64,000 nucleotides of DNA from Rhyacophila brunnea (GCA_022495005.1 JAGYXB010000661.1:114403-178402); one strand, 5' to 3'. Numbered from the stretch's first letter, positions 22,068 to 33,989 are shown. Notes: generated by a model not told the origin, from the letters alone. Numbers and translations: made by a program.

Positions 22068-22730
22068 TCTATACGTGTCGAAGTTAGATAGATGTGCGCG
22101 GTCTTCACAAGCAACATTGGATCACCGTTCTCGGAAGGTTTGATTTATGGCTGTGCGGCACACGGCACACAGCACATCGGTTATAATATATTTTCTCAGA
22201 CGTGTTATGTTCAATAATAATTACAATGTTACATTCTGTAATCTTGTGAGTTATTCGTTGAATAAAATAATTTTGGATTACGTATGGAAAATTATGTCGT
22301 CATTCCTTTTAATTTAGAAAATAATCAGAAAAATAAAATTAATATGGTACTTATATTATTTATACTTAGAAACCCGAGCGTAAAAATGTGAAAAAACACG
22401 ATTAGGCACTCCACAATCATTTTGGGAAAATTTATTGCTTGTAATAATTACTTATCATGGTAAAAATGAATTTTTAGCATCCTTCTAGGTCGATTTTTTG
22501 TCTATCAATAACCGTTCTCATATTTATCAAAATTTTCGGTACCGATCCTTTGGAATATTGAATAAGATAACGATTTTTAAAAACAACGACCCAGCACTAT
22601 TAATTGCAATTAGCACCACACAGCTGATTATAACACGTCATTAATTATGTCTACACTAATTGTTCATTTCATATTCCAGTTCGTTTCAACAATTAAAATT
22701 ATAATGCTTTATTACACATGCACATGCTTT
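22068..22730. other. Intronic sequence with a fragment of family U
   Basis: ATGTTACATTCTGTAATCTT and GTGAGTTATTCGTTGAATAA at 22226-22265 match family U. Nothing else was recognised. Confidence 0.5.
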
Positions 22731-23152
22731 ATACCCCGTTTACACGTGTATGGATTTACTGCTAACAGTACCTATTGTCGCGGCCATTAAAAAAAATGCA
22801 TTATCATGCAAATTATAAGATTGCATACATGAATCAAAAAAGTTCAGAAGCTTCTGAATTTGTACGTGACAATTGGACCGTACAATATCTGCGTCTGCGT
22901 AGTAGAACAATAGTAGCGAACCTGTCGGTAAAAAAACGAACTACACCGCACAGACTATTAAATAGTTTATCGGTTAACCTAAAAAAAATGAGGTTAACCG
23001 ATTTTCACGACCTGCCAAATAGTACCAAACAATGATATCTTGCTTACTTTTGAATAATGAGATCAGTACTTTTACGTGTAAACAGCTATTATCGCGATAA
23101 TTTAAAATACATACTACTGGTGCAAGTAAATCCATGCACGTGTACAGGCGAT
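22731..23152 (+). mobile_element. TIR element C, copy 1
   Basis: One end is ATACCCCGTTTACACGTGTA and the other is the inverted form of CTGTACACGTGCATGGATTT. Copies at 40621-41200 and 50922-51335 are in the opposite orientation. The interior has GATTGCATACATGAATCAAA and CGGTAAAAAAACGAACTAC, also seen in MITE B. The ORF at 22775-23035 is repeat-derived. Confidence 0.8.
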
Positions 23153-24230
23153 ATTAGATTGAGTGTTGTATTGGACCGTCAATAATTGTCTACAATTAGT
23201 TTAAGTTAATAATATCGACTGACGACATATTTGAATGAATGAATGGAATTTGAGCATTTTTTTGCGGCCTACGTTTCTAATCTTTCTTTTTAATATACAT
23301 TAAAAATAAATAACGTCAAAACATTATTACCTACTAAGTTAAAAAGCACGTACCTATGTATAACTAATGTTTTACAGTTTTAATTTAAATTTGGTAGGTA
23401 TTTGCGTTAATTAATTAATTAATTAATTTTGTTTATCAAAAACTTTTCGAAGGTACATGTATATAAATCTGACGTCTTTTATTATTATACGGAAAATGAG
23501 AAATTGGCAGTTTAATCGATCAATATACACACATTTTATATATATAGCGTATAAAATGTTTGAAAGAATAATATAATAATGCAGACATACCTACTGCCAA
23601 TTTGTTACCAGATTATTGAGCTCTGTAAAAACATAAAAAATATTGATAAAGAATGCTAAATTTCGGCTTTTTTCGACAAAAAAAAACGATAACTTTTGGA
23701 GAGTTTTCGAAAGTGCCAAAATGTCGCAGTTTATTTTAATTATGCACTGTGCCACTTTTCATTATGAAACGATTTTTAATATCGGCAGGAGAAAAGCGAG
23801 AAAAAATAACTGCGTTTCTACCCTTTGAAAATGCCAATAATTTTGTAGGTCGAAGGGTAGGAATTTTAATAATACGAATACCACAGAATGCGATCATTAT
23901 TACGATAAAAATGGCGTGAGTTTTAGTGTGTCAATGAGAAATTAGTTGAAAAAAAGTATTAATATATTAATGGCTTGAAATATTTCTGTACAGTTTTAGT
24001 ATTACATACTAAAAGCAACTTGCATAAACGGGTTGCAATAGATAGTAAAAAAGATTAAGGGCCAAGGGATTGTATGAAGTTCGAAAATTAAGAATTTGTG
24101 GCATAAGTCTAAATAAACAGTAGTCATTCATCAATGAGTGAGTACGATTAGTGTGTTGCCATTTTTATAATGAATAAAAATAATTCAATATACATAGCTT
24201 GAAAACACCTCAGATATATTATATACCTTA
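23153..24230. other. Intronic sequence, nothing recognised
   Basis: A (TTAA)n simple repeat lies at 23407-23428. The ORF at 23643-23828 is unrecognised. Confidence 0.5.
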
Positions 24231-24482
24231 CTAAAGATCTACCATCGTAAGTTGGCAGCCGGTCGAATTTGAAACTAAAATTGTCTATCGAGGATAAATT
24301 TGTTACAAATGCCATTTAAGTTTACAACATGTTTCTCGAATTATGGATTGCATAATATTTGTACAGAAATCTACTACCAATAAAAAATTATAAATTACCA
24401 TTTTTTTGTTAGTTATGGTAATATTCTCAATGTCATACTAGCGCCCTCGCTGAAATGCCAATTTATGATGGTAGATCTATAG
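24231..24482. mobile_element. MITE D, copy 2
   Basis: Almost identical to 18191-18442, with the same ends CTAAAGATCTACC ... GGTAGATCTATAG. It sits directly next to a family U copy. Confidence 0.85.
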
Positions 24483-24850
24483 AAAAAATCACATTTGAAA
24501 AATATACGACGCCCGACGGGATTTGACACCATATATCCACTGGTATCGCGCCAATATGCTTTAACCAATTAAGCTACGGGCCCCCCTACTTAATTACAAT
24601 AATTTTAAGTAGTAGCCCTTAATTACTTTGAAGTCCTTGTATGACATGCTTATCAAATTGCGTTATTTTTGACTATCGGTTTTTGTGTTTTTAAATTTAA
24701 ATCGCCCGGCTCTTTCCGAATATTTACTACTTGAACTTGCTAACAATTTTTAAAAGGTGTGTATCTGAGTAGTTTTAAAGTTATGTATGTGCAATATATA
24801 GACTGTTACATTCTTAAATCTTGTGAATTATTCATTGAATAAAAGAAATG
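24483..24850 (-). repeat. Family U copy (tRNA-like)
   Basis: On the minus strand it has GCCCGTAGCTTAATTGGTTA, then a B-box-like GGTGTCAAATCCCG, then CGGGCGTCGTATATTTTTC. The plus-strand tail block ACATTCTTAAATCTTGTGAA follows at 24811-24830. It resembles a class I tRNA head. Confidence 0.65.
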
Positions 24851-25164
24851 CTTTATTCATAGAAAGTATGGTTAGAATAGGTACTTTAATCGCGGTATGT
24901 GCTGTTACAACTAATATACTGATTAAATAACCATTAAACTATTTAAAGTTACTCTGTCGCTGACTTTGGTATACCACACGTAAAAAAAGTTTCATTTCAA
25001 TTAAAAATAAAAACTTTCAAAAAACCTGCCCCAATTAGTTATACAAAGTTCAGACCACAGATACGTACAGACACGCCAGCAATACTTTTTTTTGAAACTC
25101 AACGCATGTCCACAGACAACACCTGCAAATTTTGCTAGGATCAAATTAAACATAGTTAAGGCGA
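24851..25164. other. Intronic sequence, nothing recognised
   Basis: AT-rich, no feature. Confidence 0.5.
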
Positions 25165-25560
25165 AGTCTTCACTGAGCCTTTTTTAAAGAGACACGTAGC
25201 GGAAAAATACGAAGCTTACAATTTGAGACATTTTTTTGATAATTTACAATTTCAACTGTATTAATGAATAAATTTGTATCTGAAAATATTAAAAAGAAAA
25301 ATATTTTTTATTTTAACTCAAAGATAAACTTACAATTGTAAAAATTGTAATACAATGTGAATTTGTTGAATCGAACCGCACCCTATTATTACATATATTT
25401 TATGGTCATATTTATTATTAAAATTTAGTTTATTAAGTTTTCTAAGCATCACCTAAGAGATTTTTGAATGTAAATGTGTATAACTTGAAATCCTTTTTAT
25501 TTATATCAAATTTTATTTATGTATGGTCCTAATATTGAAGCTCTTTTACAACTTCAGCGT
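25165..25560 (-). repeat. Family L, copy 2
   Basis: It begins GTAGCGGAAAAATACGAAGC and runs through TCAAAGATAAACTTACAATT and ATATTTTATGGTCATATTTA, the reverse of the copy at 16.8-17.2 kb. At 25522-25541, TATGGTCCTAATATTGAAGC represents the empty target of the hAT insertion at 16.1 kb. Confidence 0.7.
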
Positions 25561-26650
25561 CGATCTGACTAATTGCTAGTAAAGGTTTGAAAATTTGATT
25601 TATAAAAAGCTGAGAAATATGAATACCTTATGTTTTGGAACAAGCGCAATTTCGCTGTTTCATACATATTTCAGAAAATGGAACTACCTACGAGCCTTAG
25701 TTTTCAGAAAATTGGGCTTGATCTGTAAGTGCACATATCCGCTGAATTAATATTTTTAATGTAATACGTATTGAAAGCCTTATTGAAACCATCAAATGTA
25801 TAATCAACCCGATTGAATTCGTACGTTTGAATCGAAACTGCACAGGTGTAATATATTATTTAAAGACAGGTTGTATGAAACTCAGTAGCGAGTAGTTCAA
25901 TCAAATTGGCATTTAAATTTCTTGTCTGGTGCCGCATGTATCGTGCCTGGATTATTCACGATACGAGGAAAAGCCAGTTTCGTAAGCTCTTCAACGTTTC
26001 AAGTGCACACAACACATCTTGGCAGTTTCTTCAATTCTACTTCTTTAAATAATACAAGACAAAATTGATAATCGTATATTACATAGATATTAGATCGTAA
26101 TAATACTATTATATGCCACAACCAAAAATAGAGATGGTTAGAAAATAGGCTTATTTCGAAACTAGCATATCTGAAAAACGTGGATGCGAGGGAGACTGAT
26201 ATAAAAAGAAAAAAGGAAATGGAAAAAAAGCCATTTTGAAGATATTACCGAAACAGCCAACATGTATATATAATAGAAAGATCTCCTCTCTTTCTGATTT
26301 GTATATCATTGAGACTGTTCGTACTAAGGCGTTAACTTCCATATTCCGCCGTAAAAAACGTTAAAGCACATTTAGGACTGCAAATATACTATTTTATTTT
26401 GAAGAATTGTGATTTTATTAGTAAATAATTAGAAACAGCTAAATAAAATGATTTTACTGTCAATAATCATTAAAATCTATAAGATTTTTTTTTAAATGAA
26501 GCATAACATAATAATATATTGTAATACATTATTATACATAATATTATAAAAAATGTCTAAAAGAATTTCTCCATAATATTATCTTCTTGTAAGTATTTTT
26601 AAACTGGATAAGTAAGCTGATATACTTTTCATGTAGTGACAGAACACGAA
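25561..26650. other. Intronic sequence, nothing recognised
   Basis: AT-rich. The minus-strand ORF at 26151-26342 is unrecognised. Confidence 0.5.
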
Positions 26651-26654
26651 TTCA

Positions 26655-27125
26655 TTAAAACAACTTTATTTATTCAACGAATAATTCACAAGATTTAAGA
26701 ATGTAACATTATTTTATTGAACATACATCATATTTTCAATTAAAGAATAATACATTCTTACATCTTGTGAATTATTAATTAAATAAAAAAATGTTTATTA
26801 AATTATTAGCAAGTGCAAGTACGTTATAACAAAAAAAATAAGTAGTCCTGACACCGGTTAGCAATTAAGGTAATTTAAATACAAAATTCTAAGGTTTAAA
26901 ATACAAAAGTCAATTGCCAATTTATTAGTAACAGAATTAAGAAAGTGGTTCGGAGAGTAAATTGTAAAAAACCATTATTTAAATTTGTAGCAATTAGATA
27001 AAATCCCTATAGCAAAGTCGACAGTGCATATGGGCGCGATTTCCGAGGGGTGCGTTTTTAAATCCTACTGGGTGTCGTATTTTTTTTTTCAAAAAAGATT
27101 TATTCTAGTGGTTGTATTATATGTC
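26655..27125 (+). repeat. Family U copy with inverted ends
   Basis: TTTATTTATTCAACGAATAA and ATTCACAAGATTTAAGAATG are followed by the inverted form ATTCTTACATCTTGTGAATT, then by the body (TTATTAGCAAGTGCAAGTACG, ACCGGTTAGCAATTAAGG) and a decayed tRNA-like head with CCTACTGGGTGTCGTATTTT. Confidence 0.6.
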
Positions 27126-28060
27126 TCAGAAGTGTTTTCAAATTATTTGACTTCATTAAAGATCACAAATTGTTGTAATAAAAGACCTAATCAATATTTT
27201 TTCTTCTTGTAATATTTTCATTATTGAATGCTGACATCGTCTTCATTAATTTATGTCAAAGTGTTTTGCTGACCCTGCAGGAAGAGATCAATAGGCTACC
27301 AAAAACCATCTGATTGTCTGGTCCGTGACTAGCAATGCCTTCATCTCTAATTATATCGATATAAAAAAAAAGTAATTTTGAAATAATTAAAAAAAGTGGT
27401 TTTCTGTATACCGATGCCACATTTTGTTATGGTGACTATAATCAGAGAGTTTGCACAGCATTTTCAGCAATACCTACTTACTCACGAGTCAGGGATCGTC
27501 TAAAACGAGAGGGGAATCAGGAGCAAAGCCGCGAGGGAAGGATAACAACACAATGCAACAGAAATGCGCTATGTATTGAGGGGCAGGGTTGGCACTTTAA
27601 AAATAAATTATAAACTATGTGGAAAGCCCAAATAAGAATATCCAAAGAAATATTAAAGTTTGTAATAATTATTAGGAACTTTATGCTGGCAATTAGATAT
27701 ACAAAAGTTCGTTGCAAGTCCACGCTTTTCTACCGGCTGTTATCTGAAGACTTTATACACTCGTGATAATTTTCTCCAAGTGCGTTAATTTCAATAAAAA
27801 AATGTCTTAACTTTGAAACCTTAAATAATTTAAGATGTTGAGATGAAAGTCTACTATCAAATTGATAACAATAATGTATTCTATAATATGTATATGTTTC
27901 ATCAATATTGGTTAAGTCATCAATCAGTTATAGCGGAGAGTCAAATACAAATTCCAATTTATTTATTTATTTTACATAATATAACAAGACAATGAAAAAT
28001 AAGTTTTAAAAAAATGTTTAAATAAAATACCTACTGGTTTCCATGAGTAAAAAATACCTA
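27126..28060. other. Intronic sequence, nothing recognised
   Basis: AT-rich. The minus-strand ORF at 27517-27723 is unrecognised. Confidence 0.5.
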
Positions 28061-28068
28061 CAAAGAAG

Positions 28069-28718
28069 TAGGGATTGCAATACAGGTTTTTAAAAACCGG
28101 TGTTCAATTATTTATCGATAACAAAACACCGGTTTCGAAAAACTAAAATACCGGTATTTCCTGTATTAAAAAAGCATACACGTTTATGTTTTTCGAAAAT
28201 GAATTTAATGTTATTTTTGATTACTTACTACTATATTGTATATTCAATTTAGTGTATAAGTTTTATGTTGTCGAAACGCAAATATATTGACTTAACCAAT
28301 AAAAGTTAAATAAAATTAAAACAAAATCCCTCAAAGATACTTATCGAATTGTCGCGATAAATCAATATAATTTCGAAAAAGAAAATATTCGTGGCAAATA
28401 TTTCCAATTAATCTATAACTTATTGTTGATCCAATATTGGTAGTGTATGTACATTCAACAAACGTTGAATTTGAGAGAGCTTTTTTTGTACTCGGACTTA
28501 TAGTATTTGTAAAAATTAGCAGTTCGAAATATTATGATCAATACATATTGATAGAGGTCAACATAATAAATGTAGGTAGGTACTTTAGGTTGCCGTAAAA
28601 TATTGTTTTAAATATATTTAAATAGTTATTTTTATTGATAAGTAAGTACTTCTTTTTTCCATAATATGTTTTGACGAATACCGGTATTTAATAAGAAATA
28701 TCGGTATTGCAATCCTTA
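28069..28718 (-). mobile_element. hAT-type element with ACCGG(T) subterminal repeats, copy 1
   Basis: 650 bp, TAGGGATTGCAATAC ... GGTATTGCAATCCTTA, with several ACCGGTATT-type repeats near both ends. The flanks CAAAGAAG and CATGGAAG (8 bp, 6 matches) look like a decayed 8-bp duplication. It matches 56942-57601 in reverse orientation. No transposase. Confidence 0.8.
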
Positions 28719-29874
28719 CATGGAAGCACTTTGAGCGAACTAAATAAGACCACATTTAAAAAAATATATAAAATGAAGTCCATATAAACACCCGAAGCAA
28801 TTTGATTAAACACAGCTGTTCATTCAATTCGCATTACTAATGGTAGGTTTATCATAGAGTCATATTAAAATAAAAAATAGTTTAGTTTAGCAGCGAAATA
28901 GTCAAATAAGTGATCAAAAGCGTAATATTTCAAAATCACATACAAATATAATATTGGGGGATAAACAACTCAATCCGTGTCAGCATATTATTGGCGATAT
29001 TAAATAACTGATCGCGATTACAAATTTATTAATATCCATTTCCCGTAGTGTTCAATTATGGCAAACTCAGTAAATAGCTTACTGCAATTATAATATCCGC
29101 AATATCCATTTTCCACATAGTCAGTCATATTCAATGACGTAAACTCCATATAGCTGACTCAATTATAATAACGTCAATAAATAGCGTATCACAATACATT
29201 GGACATGTGACTCGAATATTAGTTCCCGGTCTGTTAGTATCTCAGTCTTTGTATAGCTCCGCACAACATATCATGCTACTGAGACTCGGACTTCGGAACA
29301 GTATCATAAGTATTGTAATATACTCTAGTACCGACTGTTTACGCTTCGAATAAAACTCCATCCATCAGCACAACCACCAAATCTCGACTTCTTCATCCAC
29401 CACACCATGACTCACACATCGCGACGTTCCACGCAATCTTCTACCAGCAAGTTCAGCAAGGTGCAAAGGGGATACGAGACCCTATCACAGATACTTGCAT
29501 TTCATTAGTAGTGTATTTTATAGCGTATAATATTTTATAATAGATACACGTATTGACAACCCTACGTATGTATGTATGTATGGGGAACAAATTTTGCTGA
29601 TTCAGCTGCAAAATTTGCGAGCGAAACAAAATACAAAGTACCTAGGTATACACTTCGCTGTCATACAAAACAGCTTTTTGTTTACCGAAATAATAAATTT
29701 CCTTTATGTCATAACGTTACATTTATGATAAAATATTGGATGTATGATTAGGTCATGATAAAATAAATAATAAAATAGATAAATCAACATTTATGGTCTT
29801 AAATGGAGATTGTCGTAAGGGAAATATTTATTATTGAGAGATTCAGCGTTTACACTTTCTGAGAGTCAAATGAT
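28719..29874. other. Intronic sequence, nothing recognised
   Basis: AT-rich. A (GTAT)n stretch lies at 29567-29582. No repeat family was recognised, though some parts may be unidentified. Confidence 0.45.
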
Positions 29875-30400
29875 TAATAAAAAAAAATAATAAAAATAGA
29901 AAAAATCTTTTTTTGAAAAAAGTAAGCCACCCCGACGGGGAATCGAACCCTGTATCTCCCGAAAGAAATAGTTAATTATAAATTATTAGCAAGTGAAAGT
30001 AAGTTAAATCATAAAAAATATTGGAGAAATCCACGACGTCGGTTAGTAATCGAAGTAATAGTAATAATTACCTACTTTGATTTAAGAAACAAAAATCGAT
30101 TGCCAAAGTAGCTTGATTTGGAAGAGCGCTGATGAGTAGGTATTAATATTGACCAATAGTTAAAATTTGTCGCAATTAGCATCTCACTCCGTATCATATT
30201 AGTAAATGCGACGGATGGGGCGTAAACCCGGGAGATACAGGGTTCGATTCCCCGTCGGGGAAGCTTACTTTTTTCAAAAAAAGATTTTTTCTATTGGTTA
30301 TCATATACTCTCTCAGAAAGTGTTTTTCAAAATTATGTATTTTCAATAATTTGAATGATACATTCTTAAAATCTTGTGAATTATTCGTTGAATAAAAGAA
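29875..30400. repeat. Two family U-like heads in inverted orientation
   Basis: CCCCGACGGGGAATCGAACC (minus-strand B box) lies at 29931-29950, and the matching GGTTCGATTCCCCGTCGGGG lies on the plus strand at 30241-30260. Both are followed by AAGCTTACTTTTTTC-like sequence, and U tail sequence (ATTCTTAAAATCTTGTGAAT) follows the second. The ORF at 30194-30490 is repeat-derived. Confidence 0.65.
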
Positions 30401-31070
30401 ATAGTTAAGAATCATAAGGATTAAGAATTGTCGGTTAAAACAACTGGGGAGTGTCAGCGCAGGCTGGAGGAAGTTTTTGAAGGAGGCCAAGTTCCGCCAA
30501 TGGTGGTAGTGGCATAAAAATGATGATGATAACTACAGTTTACATAATATATATTTATTGTGATGATATTGACAAGAAAAACTTAGTAATGGAGATTTTG
30601 TAACGAATTCTTGAGATTGAAATCATTATTATACATTCTCAAAGATAACACGTTTATCGTAGAAATAAAAACGAATTTTCCAAATGATCAACATTAGGAC
30701 ACGTTCACACTTAGCAATAGGGGGAGGGCGTATTATTAATCGAAGTGTGAAATACATTCACAATATTCCGCCGTACGGCGGCGCCATTGATTTGTTTTGT
30801 TCAATTTTCGGTTGGAAATGTCGAATCGCGATACGAAATGAGGCGTGCATTCGATAATCAAAAGAATATTTCGCTTTGCGCAAGTGAAATGGTAATGGGC
30901 CGGAAAAAGGTTCGCGTACTTTGAGACACTAATCATGCAAGACATTTAATATTATATTGTATCACGATTCATTATCAGCTGGTACCGTTAAGCTCAGATA
31001 CATTTTATATTAATACTATCGACCAAAGGTAGGTACCTACTTGATGGAATTTGAATTTCAATTCTAATTG
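30401..31070. other. Intronic sequence with a possible LINE tail
   Basis: (ATG)n at 30519-30529 follows a short GC-richer stretch and could be the 3' tail of a decayed LINE, but no protein match is readable. Confidence 0.35.
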
Positions 31071-31680
31071 ATCTAATATAACTTTTTGAAGACTGATAGG
31101 ATAGTTATTATTGATATATCTCATTAGTTAACTCCATTCAATTCTTAATACGTTGCCACAGTATTGACGATTTTACACCTATTGAACTTAGTATTAAATT
31201 TATTGATTATTATTTAATGATCTATTATTAGGGTTTGACGATATATACGCATATTGACTGTGTTATTAGTGATAGGGGTTTTTTTTTTACAAACAGTTCA
31301 TAATTTTTCTGTTAAGTATATTTTTATTGTGATCCTTGAATTAATAGATAGCTGATAAAGGTTTTACCTACTTTATTGTTTTAATTTATTATATAAGTTA
31401 GAATTGACTCATTCGCTGCTGACTAGATAATGATTTTTTAATTACCACCTTTAAAATGCACGTTAATTACATCAATCGGCCGCCTGGTCATTACGCGCCA
31501 GGTGCGTCTTCAGCGTCCAAAGTATTAATTATGTTAGTTGTCATTGTGTATGTATCTATTGGTGAGTACACATACTGCCTGAAGATGCCGAAAGGCGAAA
31601 CCCGGGTCACAATAAACGATTCAAATGGAATAGTACAAAACTTAAAAACATTGGAATTTAAGTTTTTTATTGTTTTATTG
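31071..31680 (+). repeat. Family S copy 2, with hammerhead-like motif
   Basis: It shares ATCTCATTAG(T/C)TAACT, AATGATCTATTATTA and ATTGTGATCCTTGA with the copy at 41.8 kb, and the 3' part with all copies. About 130 extra bases (31408-31540, with GGCCGCCTGGTCATTACGCG) are unique to this copy. The 157-codon ORF at 31456-31929 and its minus-strand partner at 31491-31838 cross from S into SINE-1 and element O-prime, so they are not genes. Confidence 0.7.
31579..31608 (+). ncRNA. Hammerhead ribozyme-like core (copy 2)
   Basis: Same core as copy 1: CTGAAGA, TGCC-GAAA-GGC, GAAA, CCCGGGTC. All catalytic-core positions are kept, but the base after GTC is A here, so stem I is weaker. Confidence 0.45.
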
Positions 31681-31744
31681 TATGAAGTGTATAATATCAA
31701 AAACCCACAAATAATACAATATACTTGTGGGAACTTTGAAAAGT

Positions 31745-32215
31745 GTTCTTTCTTTCTTTTGACTATGTCCGATCCTAATAAGATCATATGTGGGTCTATT
31801 CTATACTTATCGAACACTAAAGTGATAAATAGTATCAAACTTAGGGTTGGTTTGTATCAAAATATTAGCATTTATTGTAACAATTACACGAAGTTGGTTT
31901 TTATTGTTCCAATAAGTGCGATATTTTAACAGCAGCAAGATATGTGCTGTTAAAATATAGCACTTATTGCAATAATAAAAACCAACTTCGTGTAATTGTT
32001 ACACTAAGTGCTAATATTTTGATACAAACCTACCCTAAGTTTGATAATATTTATCACTTTATCACTTTAGCGGTCGATAAGTATAGAATAGACCCAATGG
32101 GCCTCCACAGAGTGGAAGTATGTATTAACAGATTTTTATTTTTACGACAAATGTATGTTAGCCACTTGCCGAACCTATTATGTCCATACTCTGACTGATA
32201 AATTGAAAAATAATA
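31745..32215 (-). repeat. SINE-1 fragment split by element O-prime
   Basis: ACTATGTCCGATCCTAATAA and GATCATATG end at 31790, and the SINE resumes at 32097 with ATGGGCCTCCACAGAGTGG and continues to GAACCTATTATGTCCATACT. Intact copies read CATATGGGCCTCC without interruption. Confidence 0.8.
31791..32096. mobile_element. Element O-prime, TIR element nested in SINE-1
   Basis: 306 bp with perfect ends TGGGTCTATTCTATACTTAT ... ATAAGTATAGAATAGACCCA. Inner arms (TTAGCATTTATTGTAACAAT, ACGAAGTTGGTTTTTATTG) make it almost a complete hairpin. ATG flanks both sides, a 3-bp duplication. Its inner arms are shared with element O, but its outer ends are different. Confidence 0.85.
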
Positions 32216-32329
32216 TGTGTATTTGCCAATGATATTATTAATGGACGACGCACTCTAAATTCGCGCATTCGCATATATAGGTAGACGTAACGCAATTTCC
32301 ATTATGCGCTATCACGCATCGGGAATTTA

Positions 32330-32520
32330 TAGCAATATGACCTTTATTGTAATGGCGTTAGAGCAGTGTTTCTAATGTCAATGTTCATTTGAGCGAACCC
32401 GTTTGAACCGAACCATTCGGCAGACCCAACAAAAAGCACCAGGAATTTATAGCAATATCACCTTTATTGTAATGGCGTTAGAACAGATTATGCCATTCGG
32501 CAGACCCGACAATAAAGTGA
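32330..32520 (+). repeat. Imperfect tandem duplication, about 106-bp unit
   Basis: GGAATTTATAGCAATAT(G/C)A and CCTTTATTGTAATGGCGTTA occur twice, each followed by CATTCGGCAGACCC(A/G)AC. The two units start about 106 bases apart. Confidence 0.75.
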
Positions 32521-32679
32521 GTGTCATTTTCTTTTCCAGATGATTCGTCAATATTAATGTCATTGGTATTTGCCAGACCCATGACATTATAAGCCGACGC
32601 GTAAGCCGCTAGGGCACATTGTAACCGTACCTAAATTAGATTTCTTATAAATAAAATGAATTACAAGTTATAAACATTT

Positions 32680-33035
32680 CTATTTTATTACCACGTGTTA
32701 ATTACCTCGTATTCTTGTTTATCCGGTGGTTGCTTATCCAATACAAATCTTGCAATCGATTTTTAACTAACTTCCCGACTAGCTAGACATTTGAAACTTT
32801 TAGAATATATCAGAACACGATGCCAATGCATTCTTTTAATATTTTTAGCCATTTTTAAGTAGAATTGAATTCATTTTCAGTTAAATCTGTTTTGTATGAA
32901 AAGTTCTTTCGGAAGAAATCCGTAAAAAAGTAAAATACTATTATTGGTTGCTAAGGGGGTGGTCCTAGCAACTAAATTATTAATATATACGTGCGTTATT
33001 ATGAAAATCAAAATGACATTTCAGTATTCTATATT
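32680..33035 (+). repeat. Family A, copy 1, left part
   Basis: TACCACGTGTTAATTACCTC, CTAACTTCCCGACTAGCTAG, AATGCATTCTTTTAATA and GGTCCTAGCAACTAAATTAT match the copies at 45.1, 51.5 (minus) and 55.9 kb. A LINE fragment interrupts this copy, and its right end resumes at 33926. Confidence 0.75.
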
Positions 33036-33925
33036 TGTTTATTTGTTGCGAAATAGCAAAAAAATGATTTGTTGACAATTGCCTTATTTGTCCTAAATTA
33101 TTATGGCAAACATATTAACAATATACGATATGCCGATGATACTGTGCTAATTGCTGATAGTTTAAAGAGTTTACATCAACTGGTAGAAAAGGTTAATGAG
33201 GTCAGTAATTCTTATGGTTTAAAAATGAACCTCAAGAAAACAAAACTATTACAAGTATCAAAAACAACGACACCAGACACCAACACAAATTTTGTCATTA
33301 ACAGCGAACCAATCGAACGTGTGACCCATTATAAATATTTAGGTACATGGGTCAACGAGAAATGGGACCAGTCTCATGAAATAAAAACTAGAATTGAGAT
33401 CGCAAGGAGCGCCTTTCTCAAAATGAGACGCCTCCTTAGCAATCGAAATCTTAACCTAGGTCTGAGACTGCGTATGGTACGTTGTTATGTGCTCTCAATT
33501 CTTTTCTATGGTATGGAAGTATGGACGCTAAACCAAGAGATGTCACGGAGACTTGAAGCTTTCGAGATGTGGCTGTATAGACGCATCCTCAAAATTCCTT
33601 GGACTGACCGGGTGACAAATGTTGAAGTTCTCAATCGAATGGGGAAGGACCGAGAAGTTCTACGTAGTATCAAAACCAGGAAACTACAATACCTCGGCCA
33701 CATTATGAGAGGACAAAAATACAGCATTCCCCAACTTGTCATTCAAGGAAAGATCAATGGGAAGCGTAGCAGAGGACGGCGCCGCATTTCGTGGCTTAAG
33801 AACCTCCGTGATTGGTACGAGTACAGCTCCACCGAACTGTTCCGGGTAGCAGACGACAAAGATAAGATCGCCTTGAGGGTGGCCGACCTCCGCTAGGGGA
33901 TGGCACAATAAGAAGAAGAATTAAT
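33036..33925 (+). pseudogene. 5'-truncated non-LTR retrotransposon (LINE) reverse transcriptase
   Basis: The open frame 33069-33896 encodes the C-terminal part of a LINE reverse transcriptase. It begins just before the catalytic box NNIRYADDTVLIADS, continues with GLKMNLKKTK and HYKYLGTWV, and ends in the typical C-terminal section (FEMWLYRRILKIPWTDR, RKLQYLGHIMRG, GKRSRGRRRISWL). The fingers and most of the palm, the endonuclease and any ORF1 are missing, as expected from incomplete reverse transcription. It ends with a stop and an AAGAAGAAGAA tail at 33910-33920. It is intact over about 260 codons, so it is fairly young. It sits inside repeat A. The clade was not assigned. The minus-strand ORFs here are shadows. 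Confidence 0.9.
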
Positions 33926-33985
33926 ACATAGAACTGTCAAGTTTATATGATTCAACCGAAAATTTAAAAACGTAAAAACGATCTT
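33926..33985 (+). repeat. Family A, copy 1, right end
   Basis: ATACATAGAACTGTCAAGTT and ATATGATTCAACCGAAAATT continue the repeat interrupted by the LINE. Intact copies at 45.5 and 56.3 kb show the same sequence without a break. Confidence 0.8.
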
Positions 33986-33989
33986 GTAA

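Noticed and set aside
22775..23035. ORF with peptide similar to one at 51085-51414
   Set aside because: Both lie in element C. Amino-acid identity is no higher than DNA identity, and the third copy is frameshifted.
31456..31929. 157-codon ORF, the second longest in the window
   Set aside because: It crosses from repeat S into SINE-1 and then element O-prime, so it is a chance frame over a composite.
33506..33908. Minus-strand ORFs over the reverse transcriptase
   Set aside because: Shadows of the plus-strand LINE frame.
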